Source: Pseudovibrio sp. Ad37 (lineage in GTDB: Bacteria; Pseudomonadota; Alphaproteobacteria; Rhizobiales; Stappiaceae). Taken from it: a DNA stretch of 64,000 nucleotides. Under the pieces are notes generated by a model. It searched no databases, was not told the origin of the DNA, and saw only the letters and a list, made by a program, of their open reading frames with translations. The stretch is taken from the NCBI RefSeq assembly GCF_001623075.1, contig NZ_LMCF01000223.1, forward strand, positions 124,001 through 188,000, read 5' to 3'. The translations under genes were made by a program, and so were the position numbers. Below, one piece after another: positions 8,378 to 15,969 of the stretch (within the stretch, counting starts at the first letter, position 1; every line of letters begins with the position of its first letter).

Positions 8378-8632
8378 ATGAAGACCGTAGACACTGAAAA
8401 AAACGAACTGCCAAAGCTGATCACAGCCACAGAGCTATCTGAGATCCTTGGCTTGTCGCTCAACCGTCTGTGGGCGCTTCGCAAAGACCCTTCCTGCAAC
8501 ATTCCTACCCCAATCAACATTAGCAAGGGAGCAAGAGGGCAACGCTGGCGGCTCAATGAAATCGAACGCTGGCTTGATAGCAAGCAAGCTGCCAACGACG
8601 ATACACAAATTGCAGAAGGCAAAGCGGCATGA
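8378..8632 (+). CDS. AlpA/excisionase-like small helix-turn-helix regulator
   Basis: An 84-residue protein with a MerR/AlpA-type winged helix: LITATELSEILGLSLNRLWALRKD is the recognition region and the wing includes QRWRLNEIERWL. AlpA-like proteins activate excision or expression in P4-type elements. The start at 8378 has a GAAAGGAA ribosome binding site 9 bases upstream; an upstream ATG at 8336 would begin inside a terminator hairpin and is rejected. The stop overlaps the next start as ATGA, so the two are translationally coupled. Confidence 0.8.
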   Translation: MKTVDTEKNELPKLITATELSEILGLSLNRLWALRKDPSCNIPTPINISKGARGQRWRLNEIERWLDSKQAANDDTQIAEGKAA

Positions 8633-9075
8633 CTGAACTGCGAGCTGTTGCGGCAAACAGCAGCGTCTACCCTGAGCAGGAAGAAACCCTGTTCACACGC
8701 ACCAGAAAGGCCGCTGAGCCATCACCGGATTACATCTGCCTAAGCAGGGACTTCCTGCAATGGGAATGGGCTACAGACGCAGCCGTATGTCGTCTCTATC
8801 TGCACCTGCTGCTAGCTTGTCAGAAAAGCTCAAGGCATTGGGCGGGAAAGCCGCTCCCAGACTGGACAATTGCCACCAGCGTCGAGTCCTTGCGATGGGA
8901 AACAGGACTAAGGGTCAACCCTCTAAACCGCGCCCTTAAAGTCCTACACAAACACAGCTGGATCAAGCGACAAGTGAAGCACAATCGCAGCTTTATCACC
9001 CTCTTGCGGCCTGAGAGCTTCCTAGTTGAGGCTCGTACGATCCGAGAAACCCCTTGCCCCTCCCAAGCACTTTGA
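8629..9075 (+). CDS. Putative winged-helix protein, phage-replication type (hypothetical)
   Basis: A 148-residue basic protein of unknown function. Residues 40-115 fit a winged-helix layout seen in phage replication or O-like N-terminal proteins: WATDAAVCRLYLHLLLAC, then WTIATSVESLRWETGL, then LNRALKVLHKHSWIKR. This is a structural impression only. The start overlaps the AlpA gene stop by four bases, which places it in the alpA operon. A replication or regulatory role in the element is inferred from the neighbours. Confidence 0.6.
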   Translation: MTELRAVAANSSVYPEQEETLFTRTRKAAEPSPDYICLSRDFLQWEWATDAAVCRLYLHLLLACQKSSRHWAGKPLPDWTIATSVESLRWETGLRVNPLNRALKVLHKHSWIKRQVKHNRSFITLLRPESFLVEARTIRETPCPSQAL

Positions 9076-9086
9076 AAGGCAATTAG

Positions 9087-9452
9087 ATGAACATGGAAAA
9101 GCAATTATTATCACGCATTGAATATCCGGAACTTACTGACGACGAGTTTGTAATCTGTCTTGAGAACACCCCAAATACAAGCGCCCTTGATCTCGCCGCA
9201 CAAGCTCAGGAATGGCTCATAGAAGCACTTGGCAACGGCAATAACCATCCAGCAAGCTGGGTGACTGGGCAGATGGAACAAGTCCAGAAACTTCAGAAAG
9301 ACTGCTGGAGAGCCCAAACTGAACTTGTTTCCCATCTGCGCCTGCTATTTCCGGCTCTATTCGACCCTGCGGAGGAAGGGGAGACAGTAGAGTTCGACTC
9401 TGAGTTGGTGAAGGAAATCCTGCTGAATCGCAAAACCAGAAAAGCAGCCTAA
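9087..9452 (+). CDS. Hypothetical element protein (121 aa)
   Basis: An acidic 121-residue protein with no recognised domain, signal peptide or membrane segment. It is predicted to be mostly helical, for example LDLAAQAQEWLIEALG and MEQVQKLQKDCWRAQTEL. An AAGG ribosome binding site lies 7 bases before the ATG at 9087, and the gene follows the preceding one after 11 bases, so it is likely part of the alpA operon. Confidence 0.6.
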   Translation: MNMEKQLLSRIEYPELTDDEFVICLENTPNTSALDLAAQAQEWLIEALGNGNNHPASWVTGQMEQVQKLQKDCWRAQTELVSHLRLLFPALFDPAEEGETVEFDSELVKEILLNRKTRKAA

Positions 9453-9516
9453 CAAAAGGGTCGCGCAAGCGGCCTTTCCCCTTCAATTGGATCGGATTGA
9501 GAGCGAGGTGCAATGC

Positions 9517-10233
9517 ATGAGCGGACGGCGCAAAGAGCACGGAAGCAGAAGCCACGGGGTTAGAGAGCGGCGACATGTGAGACAAGATAGTCATTTTAGA
9601 GTCTACCAGAAGTGGGTAACCCAAGCGATCTGGATAAGGATCTCTCCGGCAGCCACAACCCTCATCACAGAGATGTTTCTCGATTGCGAGAACGACAACC
9701 ACGAGCCGGTGCAAATCTCTCTCAGGGAGGCTGCTGAAAAGGCCCGAGTAAGCGAACCTACAGCACACGCGGCATTGAAAGAACTGGTTGAGTACAACTG
9801 GCTCCAGAAAGAACAGGGTGGAGCCTTGGAGGGCCCATTAGCGCACAGGGCCGCGCAATACCGGATTACACCGCCAGAGCATGAGAAAGGCTGGCCACAC
9901 TTCAGGCTTTACCGTAAATGGCGGAACATCCCAGCATGGATTTACCTCTCGAACGAGGGCCGCAAGCTGCACATCACCCTCAAGGCCAGCCACAAGTACC
10001 GCTCGAAGAACAAGTTCCCAATCGATATTTATGGGGTGAAAGCGCTCCTGAACTGCAAAGATCGAAAGGCCAGAGAAGCGATTGCAGAGCTGGTCGAAAA
10101 GGGTTTCCTGCATCGTGAGGGTGTAGGCCAGCGAGCCACCTACAGCTTTACAGACATGCTTAGATGCGGTGAACAGAAGGCAACAGAGTGCTTTAGGCAT
10201 TGGCGTCCTGAGGAGCCTAGAAAAGCGGCGTGA
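9517..10233 (+). CDS. Tandem winged-helix protein, candidate replication initiator
   Basis: A 238-residue basic protein made of two similar halves. The first opens HFRVYQKWVTQAIWIRIS and ends EAAEKARVSEPTAHAALKEL; the second opens HFRLYRKWRNIPAWIYLS and ends KARKAREAIAELVEKGFL-like (read here as DRKAREAIAELVEKGFLH). Each half has a helix-turn-helix followed by a wing. Two winged helices are the architecture of iteron-binding plasmid initiators, and exact 22-bp iterons begin 12 bases after the stop. The initiator role is inferred; a two-domain transcription factor is possible. The ATG at 9517 is preferred over one at 9487 because GAGG-like purines precede it. Confidence 0.6.
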   Translation: MSGRRKEHGSRSHGVRERRHVRQDSHFRVYQKWVTQAIWIRISPAATTLITEMFLDCENDNHEPVQISLREAAEKARVSEPTAHAALKELVEYNWLQKEQGGALEGPLAHRAAQYRITPPEHEKGWPHFRLYRKWRNIPAWIYLSNEGRKLHITLKASHKYRSKNKFPIDIYGVKALLNCKDRKAREAIAELVEKGFLHREGVGQRATYSFTDMLRCGEQKATECFRHWRPEEPRKAA

Positions 10234-10244
10234 AACAGATCCAG

Positions 10245-10310
10245 ACGGTAAAAATAACAGCACGCAACGGTAAAAAAACCGACTGCCGACGGTAAAAAAA
10301 ACGACACGTA
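10245..10310 (+). repeat. Three 22-bp iterons, candidate replication origin
   Basis: Direct repeats start at 10245, 10267 and 10289, each beginning ACGGTAAAAA and exactly 22 bases apart. The 3' parts of copies 1 and 3 also agree (AGCACGCA and GACACGTA). No fourth copy is seen on either side. Their A-tracts and two-helical-turn spacing are typical of iteron origins. An AT-rich stretch (around 10410) follows, but no clear DnaA box was seen. Confidence 0.7.
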
Positions 10311-10600
10311 AGCAGATACAAAATCGGGGTGAGGGACGGGTCACAAACCGCAGAAAATAGCGGCTTAAACGCCCTTCACCAAAGTACCCAACAAAGTGGC
10401 TTCGTCGGATCTATATATACAGTTTCCATCGTGCCACTCTCTCAGCCCAGCGGAATAATCAGCCCTACCAGTCCAAAAAAGACAGCAAAAAGGGGTGATT
10501 TTCATTTCGGTCGATTTGACAGCACACAGACTGGTGAGAGGACGCGCCTCCGGCGCTTGCTCCCTGCCTCAATCCCACACCTGAAACCACGGAGAGACCG
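10311..10600. other. Non-coding region downstream of the iterons
   Basis: About 290 bases without a supported gene. An open frame at 10329-10643 has no ribosome binding site and an unconvincing composition. The stretch contains the AT-rich TCTATATATACAG around 10410, which could serve as a promoter or duplex-unwinding region for the origin. Confidence 0.4.
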
Positions 10601-10729
10601 ATGCAAGAACAGCCTACCAAGCTCACAGCAGAACAAAAGATGACCGTGATTGAGTGGACCTTGAAGGCGCTTACAGCGTCGTCGATTGTCTGGGCTATCG
10701 CATGGGGCCAGGCACAAATCTACGGATAG
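10601..10729 (+). CDS. 42-aa small protein with one predicted membrane helix
   Basis: A short ORF with a GGAGAG ribosome binding site 5-8 bases before the ATG. The N-terminal half is polar (MQEQPTKLTAEQKMTVIEW) and the C-terminal half is hydrophobic (LKALTASSIVWAIAWGQA), consistent with one weak membrane segment. No function is recognised. Small membrane proteins in satellites and plasmids can be toxins, holin-like proteins or anchors, but nothing here decides between these. Confidence 0.45.
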   Translation: MQEQPTKLTAEQKMTVIEWTLKALTASSIVWAIAWGQAQIYG

Positions 10730-10763
10730 GCCGCCTTAATCTTACAGCAGGGAGCAACAGCAC

Positions 10764-11180
10764 ATGGGTTCAAACCATTTTCCGAGTGACAGCATACCAA
10801 CTGACCTGACCAAAGAAGAATACATCCGTTCCGTCGAAGAACAGTTCGGGGATTGTCTGTCTGTTATTGTTGATGCTCTTACGGGAAGGTTGATAAGTAA
10901 GGTCGAGAACCTTCGTGAAGCACCTGAAAGCCAAGAGTGCACACAAAAGGCTCTTGACGATATGGGCAGATTGAATGAGGCCGTAATCAAGGTCGAAGAG
11001 GCAAAGCGCCAAGCTATCGCAACCATTCGGGAGATCGATGTTTGGGGTGATGTGTTGGCAGTTATTGAGCCTGACACTTACCGAAAGATTTCCATACGAC
11101 GCGCACAAGAGCGGCTCAGGCTCCTACGGATAGCAGCTACAGCAGAGCACGAGACCAGATTACGTGAACCTAACATTTGA
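10764..11180 (+). CDS. Hypothetical element protein (138 aa), helical
   Basis: A 138-residue charged protein with no signal peptide or membrane segment. Residues 40-90 look like a coiled coil or long helix (SKVENLREAPES, then MGRLNEAVIKVEEAKRQAIA). The C-terminus is Arg-rich (SIRRAQERLRLLR). A GGGAG ribosome binding site lies 12 bases upstream. No family was recognised. It is the last intact plus-strand gene before a long non-coding stretch. Confidence 0.55.
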   Translation: MGSNHFPSDSIPTDLTKEEYIRSVEEQFGDCLSVIVDALTGRLISKVENLREAPESQECTQKALDDMGRLNEAVIKVEEAKRQAIATIREIDVWGDVLAVIEPDTYRKISIRRAQERLRLLRIAATAEHETRLREPNI

Positions 11181-12225
11181 TAAGGCCAGCGGGAGCAGGG
11201 TGTGGCCACCGGTAACAAATTCCAGTTAGAGCGGATGGACAATGCCGAGTGGTCCTTGTGCCTCACTCGGTCGGCACTGGACAGAGATCCGCCTCAGGAT
11301 CGCGGGGCAGATAACCGTAACAGATGTTGAGCGCAAAGCGCCCTCACTCAGTGCCACCGACTAAGATGCCGTGAAAGACTACCCAGCCAGCCTGACGGCC
11401 ACCCAACTACCCCCCCCGGTTTAGGGACCGTGTTTCGGTATTTTCAGTCCGCTACGGTGGCGGAGCCCACATAATGGCCCGTTACAGCTGAAAAAACAGC
11501 GGGGTTACATGTCAGGTTCAGGCGCAAAAAGTTAAACAAATCAAAGCACCAACCCTGAAAACATGTAAAGTCACCCTCTTTTGACGAACTCACTCAGTTT
11601 CGCATTTTGGCTGCATTTGGCCGATCTCCCCTTTGTCCGCTTGGCGTTGCTTTCCAACTGCTCTAAAAAGCGAGTGAGAAGCAAACAACAACTCCCTCAC
11701 CCAAACAGGTGCAATGGATTGATTTCATATCCTTTTTCTGCTTCTAAGGGCCTTTAAAAGGGGAAGGTAAGCAAGGCCTCTAAAGCTGAAAAACGGCAGA
11801 GTTCGACCCTACCACAGCATCTGCTCCATTTTGCCCCTCAAGAGCACTCGAGCAAAGAGGAAAGCTGGACTACACACCCTGAGGCTTAGAAAGCGCGTAT
11901 AGAGCAGGAAACACTCTCAAACGCCACACAACCATAGGCAGAAGCTCAAATCGAACTGCAGCACGCTTTAAAACGCCCAGCGTAGCACTGCAACGCCCCT
12001 CCCCCATCAAAGCACAGCAAACGCGCTAGAAGCCATGATGAGACAGTTTCAAGGCAAATGAGCAGAATTATATCAAAGCGAGGATGAGAAAGCGCCCAGA
12101 ACAGGCTTAATACGGCTCTCTGGTACTCTTGGTACTCTGAAGCTCTGTTCAATTCATTACCACAGCAGCAGTGAAGCGCAAACCAGTTTCTCGATCAGAT
12201 AGGAGCGACCACCTTTCAAGGCGAG
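11181..12225. other. 1-kb stretch without a supported gene inside the element
   Basis: No ORF here has a convincing ribosome binding site and composition. A possible stem pairs CCGAGTG (11245-11251) with CACTCGG (11264-11270). A run of nine C residues is at about 11411-11419. The stretch may hold cis-acting sites such as packaging or origin sequences, or decayed genes. The minus-strand frame at 11946-12152 was considered and not accepted. Confidence 0.5.
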
Positions 12226-12604
12226 GTGCGCTTTCTGAAAACGAGTAAGCGGCTAAAGCTGCGTGGTTACAGTGAGTTGTATAATTTTAAGCCAGCCTGC
12301 GACAAACCAGACCGCAAACCAATCAGCAAGCGGAATAGCAAACACCCTCTAACAATGTGCAGTCGCGAGCTTGCTGAGTATACAGGCAAGCAGCACAAAC
12401 ACGCCTTTCGTGACATTGGAAAGATGCTGAATGACCTGTCAGAGGATAGGTCCAAATATGGGCACATCTCAAAAGACAGCTATGGGCGAGCCCAAAAGGG
12501 CTACAAATTGCCCAAAGACCTGACCTTCACATTGATTGCTGGCTACAATGTTAAACTACGCAAGGCTAGTAGACCGGCGACAGGAGCTTGAAGAGCTTGC
12601 ATAA
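12226..12604 (+). pseudogene. Rha/phage antirepressor-family fragment with frameshift
   Basis: Residues 44-105 of this frame are a good match to the N-terminal domain of Rha-type phage regulators: MCSRELAEYTGKQHKHAFRD, then GYKLPKDLTFTLIAGYNVKL. At about base 12558 the match changes frame: the next frame continues ARLVDRRQELEELA and stops at 12602-12604, which is how the domain usually continues. The annotated frame instead ends in RKASRPATGA. The N-terminal 40 residues do not look like the family. It is most likely a decayed antirepressor gene. Confidence 0.65.
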
Positions 12605-13185
12605 ACGTCAATTAATTCAATGTTCTATTTTGTTGAAGGGTGATTTTGGGGATACGAAAATAATTCGGCACCCCGGTTCTTGCTGAAGGTTGAAGAGGAA
12701 CGAGGGGATGACTGCTGTTACCCCAGTGGGGGAAGAGCGAAGCAGAGCAGATAGCAACCGGCAAAGCAACCAGGTATGAGCAAATGAAATCAATATCTAA
12801 GCCGCGCTCTTGCCACCGGGGCAACCAGCAGATCAACCAAGCTTAGGTAGCCGGTAGCCGTGCCTCACAGCGGGAAGCTCGACAACTATTTGTAATTACA
12901 CTCGATATCAGAACACAAACAGACACGCCTCTGTATCTGGGGAATGAGCCAGCCAAGGAGTTGGCAAAGCTCTTGCCCTTGCAGGCGCGACAGGCACCCA
13001 CCGGATATCGCAACGCGAGAGAACTGGGAATATCCCTTCAGATTCAGGAACTAAGAAGCTCTAATTCCAGAGAAGCGCGACAGTGGCACGACAGCTGCTC
13101 GGCCAAACGCTGTTAGTGTCAGGCATAGTGGGCAGGCAATAAGCACGTAGAGCCCACCACTTAGACAGGCTCCAACATCACTGAT
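12605..13185. other. Gene-poor stretch with a start-less open frame
   Basis: The plus strand is open from 12847 to 13116 (89 codons) but lacks ATG, GTG or TTG in a sensible place, so it may be the remnant of a gene. The minus-strand frame at 12612-12836 is not convincing. No RNA gene or repeat was recognised. Confidence 0.4.
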
Positions 13186-13386
13186 CTACTCATAGCTGTC
13201 TGGATCTTCCAGCTCATCAACCATCGCACCAAAGAGCGCTAGCCGGTTCATCTCATCTTGGGTGAGGATCACATGCAGATGGATCTCTTCCCCAACAGAG
13301 TTGACCTCACAGCGCTGCGCGACGAAGTCCACTGCCACTTGGAGCAAGCTGTTTGTCTGGTCTGAGAAATTGCTTGAAGTATGCAT
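13186..13386 (-). CDS. Hypothetical small acidic protein (66 aa)
   Basis: A 66-residue protein beginning MHTSSNFSDQTNSLLQVAVD and ending in an acidic ELEDPDSYE. The start at 13386 is chosen because AAGGAA lies about 8 bases upstream on the minus strand; a longer frame from 13449 lacks a site. No domain is recognised. It points against the main element operon. Confidence 0.45.
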   Translation of the reverse strand: MHTSSNFSDQTNSLLQVAVDFVAQRCEVNSVGEEIHLHVILTQDEMNRLALFGAMVDELEDPDSYE

Positions 13387-13778
13387 AATCGGGTTCCTTG
13401 CATTGAACAAACCCAACTGCAGAGAGGCCAATCTCTGGCGGTCGGGCAAAACAAGATTGGCCTTACCGCTACAAGGAAGCGGCGCGCATACGCGCTCTCA
13501 TTCGCCCGACCATAGAAAACCACGCTCACAGGGATGCGTGGCGTGGTGGAAACGCCTTGTAACTATCAGGGAGGCCAATCCCCGCGCACCTCTGTTTGAT
13601 GCACTCACCAGCCTTCGGCCAGCTGCGAAATACCATGGTGTGATTTGTTGTAGCTGTCAACAGCCACGGCAATACGTGCTGAAACCCTGCCAGAGCGTGC
13701 TAGTTTTCGACCCGCGGAGTTGCTTTATTTATTTCAGGTGCCATGATCCGCAAACCAATATTCTAATGGGAATTTTTT
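13387..13778. other. Intergenic stretch within the element
   Basis: About 390 bases without a supported gene. It lies upstream of both a minus-strand small gene and a plus-strand secreted protein gene, so it probably contains divergent promoters, none identified with confidence. Confidence 0.35.
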
Positions 13779-14150
13779 ATGTTTCACAAATCTACTTTGC
13801 TAGCCTCAGCAGCGTTTTGCTTAACCCTATCCATTTGCAGCGGAGCCTCTGCCGCTACTGTGAAATGCATGTTCATGTCCGAGACAACCATCAGCAAGTC
13901 AGGTGAATGGGTGAAGACTGAAACTGACTTCATGAAATTGATGGAGATGTTTGGCGATGGGTTGGAGTTGCCACTCAAAAACTCTGTTCTCGGGAACCTT
14001 GACACGAAGCAGCCATTTCTAGCGGGTGAGGTTAACCGTGGCAAAGTTTACCTCATGGGCGGAGACATGGGCGTTGAGGGGAAACTGATAAGCGTAAGCG
14101 GTGAGGAGATCACAATTTACGATGGGATGTGCAACGTTGGTTTTGGTTAA
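13779..14150 (+). CDS. Secreted hypothetical protein (cargo gene of the element)
   Basis: A 123-residue protein with a typical Sec signal peptide: hydrophobic segment LLASAAFCLTLSICSGASA, with cleavage predicted after Ala26. The mature part is about 97 residues, predicted beta-rich, and has two cysteines (CMFMS near its start, MCNVGFG at the end) that could form a disulphide in the periplasm. No family was recognised. It is followed by a minus-strand gene and has no operon partner. Confidence 0.6.
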   Translation: MFHKSTLLASAAFCLTLSICSGASAATVKCMFMSETTISKSGEWVKTETDFMKLMEMFGDGLELPLKNSVLGNLDTKQPFLAGEVNRGKVYLMGGDMGVEGKLISVSGEEITIYDGMCNVGFG

Positions 14151-14337
14151 GAACTAAACAGAACACCACCCAGACAGGCTTTTCGCCCCTGTTGCTGTAT
14201 CGCGGTAGGGGCGTGGCTATACCAGCGCTATCGCGGCAGCCAAGGGGCAAGGACCATGAACACTGGAAGTTTAGGCACCATCTAAAGGATTAAGCTACCC
14301 TTCCGCTGGGCCTACGAAGGGTCTTCCCCCGGTACAG

Positions 14338-14829
14338 TTAAGCCGCTTCCAGCAGCCCCTCAGGCGCGTACAGCAGGCTTTTGGCTTCCATCTCAGGCAA
14401 CAGTAAGACTTCCAAGTAGGCAGCAAAGATTACACGGCGCTTTGGGGCTGCGCCATCAATGCCAGGTGCATTCCTGCACATATCGTAAAGCTCACCAATC
14501 TTGACCTTGTCCAAAGCATCGCAAAATTCGCCCAAGTGTTCACCCCAGCTCGGGTACTGAAGAAGCAGATCAACCAGAGCACTGACAACAGCCGATTGCA
14601 GCTGTTTGCTGTCGTAGGTGGTATTCAGCAAGGCATAGAGAGCCTTCCATACAACATCCTCTCCATGACGCTCTATGAGGCGCTGAAGACGCGCGGAGCC
14701 GCATATTTGAGGTGGTGCATCTACTCCGGTACGGAAGCGAACATTGTAGGGCAGAATCTCAATTCCAAAGGAACTGCATAGGGCTTCAGCTGCTAAATGA
14801 TCGAGGGCTTTTACTGCAGGCATGGGCAC
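14338..14829 (-). CDS. Hypothetical element protein (163 aa)
   Basis: A 163-residue soluble protein of unknown function, predicted almost wholly helical. Recognisable segments are ALDHLAAEALCSSFGIEILP, RLQRLIERHGEDVVWKALYA and YPSWGEHLGEFCDALDKV. No catalytic or DNA-binding motif was found. It is the last gene before the right end of the element and is transcribed inward. Confidence 0.55.
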   Translation of the reverse strand: MPMPAVKALDHLAAEALCSSFGIEILPYNVRFRTGVDAPPQICGSARLQRLIERHGEDVVWKALYALLNTTYDSKQLQSAVVSALVDLLLQYPSWGEHLGEFCDALDKVKIGELYDMCRNAPGIDGAAPKRRVIFAAYLEVLLLPEMEAKSLLYAPEGLLEAA

Positions 14830-15007
14830 TACTCCGGCTATGAATGAGTAGCAGAATCATAACCGCCCCAAGCGCGCAACACGATGGCCTTTGAGCATGA
14901 CCAAGTGACGAAGAAAGCTATCAGTTGCATACTTTGGCAAAGGAAAGGCCGCAGATCGCTACCCAAAGCCAGAAATTACTTGAGAGCCCCAGCACCTTCA
15001 AAAGGTA

Positions 15008-15097
15008 TACCCTGAGGCATACCCCAACAAAAAAGCCCTCGAAGACTAACCTCCAGTGCGCCGTGAAAACTCAGTTTGTGGGGTAGATTATGGGGTA
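15008..15097. promoter_or_regulatory. Right arm-type integrase-binding repeats (predicted)
   Basis: GGGGTA hexamers start at 15080 and 15092, 12 bases apart, in a 20-base block (15078-15097) that matches the left-arm block with one mismatch. An inverted pair, TACCCT (15008) and TACCCC (15020), also has 12-base spacing. The block is 61 bases from the attR core, consistent with integrase arm sites. Confidence 0.55.
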
Positions 15098-15158
15098 CAA
15101 AAACAGGTAACACCAGCAAACCATTGAACTGTATAATAAATTAAAAAACTCAAGGTGA

Positions 15159-15173
15159 CACTCGGGGTCACCA
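15159..15173 (+). repeat. attR core of the integrative element
   Basis: Second copy of CACTCGGGGTCACCA, marking the right end of the element. It sits inside a short inverted repeat, GGTGAC-actcggg-GTCACC (15154-15172). Confidence 0.9.
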
Positions 15174-15969
15174 TCCAAACTTAAATCTTGAAGCAGTTCT
15201 TTCATTTGCATTTAGCTAATTGAGCCCACCATTGAGGCAGCCAAAACTGCACATGGAGGGTAAGCCATGAACTATATATCCAATGTGCTTAAACGGTGCG
15301 GAGATAACCTTCGGAACTGGTTTTACAATTGGATGGCCTGGATCAGCCGGCAGAAGAAATAAGAGCACAAAGCCTCTCTGATCCTCCCATACATATACTA
15401 AGAATGGGAAGCTGCACCTCCGCTTCCCACCGTATCAGCTGTGCAAAATCAGAAGAACTCATCGCCCGGATTGCTCAACGAGACGGCAAGGCCAGCACTC
15501 ACTGCCAACGCCCCTCTTTTATAGCATCGCCTCGCTCATCTACATTCGCTCTTACATGAAATTTCAGGTCCCCACCCCACAAACACACATCGACAAGCTA
15601 CGTAATTTCACTCACTAAATCTATTTTTTAGGCATCAGCAAAGTAAGCTTATGTCGCTTTTTTGAGATATATTTCAGTTACATATCACAAACAGCACCCA
15701 GGCAAGATGAAGTCTCAACCAGACACTCGCTAAACGTTTATGCAAACAAACAAAACAAGCAAATTCAGATAGTTATTTGACCGTTACGCTTTAGTCAGTA
15801 CCGTCAATTCAAAGATATTTCAGAGTACTTACGGCATTCATAGATGAATGCGAATAACGCTTTTCCCAATACTGGTAGACTGAAGTCGTATACATGTAAT
15901 GTTGACATATCACCGATACGTGCAATCCCTCTATACATAAAAACTAATGTTTCGGGGGGAGGCCCGTAC
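15174..15969. other. Intergenic region between attR and lldD
   Basis: About 800 bases, AT-rich in its second half. Apart from a 31-codon ORF with a good ribosome binding site (15267-15362) nothing is supported. The frame at 15329-15559 lacks a ribosome binding site. The region upstream of 15970 must contain the lldD promoter. Confidence 0.4.
15267..15362 (+). CDS. Possible 31-aa small protein, Trp/Arg-rich
   Basis: ATG is preceded by GGAGGG at 6 bases. The product begins MNYISNVLKRCGDNLRNWFY and is basic and aromatic, with three Trp. No similarity is recognised and so short an ORF could be chance; the strong ribosome binding site is the main argument. It lies 94 bases outside the element. 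Confidence 0.3.
   Translation: MNYISNVLKRCGDNLRNWFYNWMAWISRQKK

Larger units (their letters stand above)
6661..15173 (+). mobile_element. 8.5-kb integrative element in tRNA-Arg(CCT), satellite- or plasmid-like
   Basis: The segment starts at the 3' end of an intact tRNA gene and ends at a second copy of the 15-base tRNA terminus. It carries a tyrosine integrase next to the tRNA, an AlpA-like regulator, winged-helix-type proteins, three 22-bp iterons, a broken Rha-type phage antirepressor and orphan ORFs. No capsid, portal, terminase, relaxase or conjugation genes are visible. The order int, alpA, replication-like genes recalls P4-like or PICI-type phage satellites; an integrated plasmid is the alternative. 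The boundaries are well supported, the class is inferred. Confidence 0.85.

Noticed and set aside
10329-10643. Open frame of 104 codons after the iterons
   Set aside because: No ribosome binding site, Ser/Pro/Arg composition typical of chance frames, and it overlaps the better-supported 42-codon ORF at 10601.
12847-13116. 89-codon open frame on the plus strand inside the element
   Set aside because: No usable start codon or ribosome binding site; kept only as a possible gene remnant.
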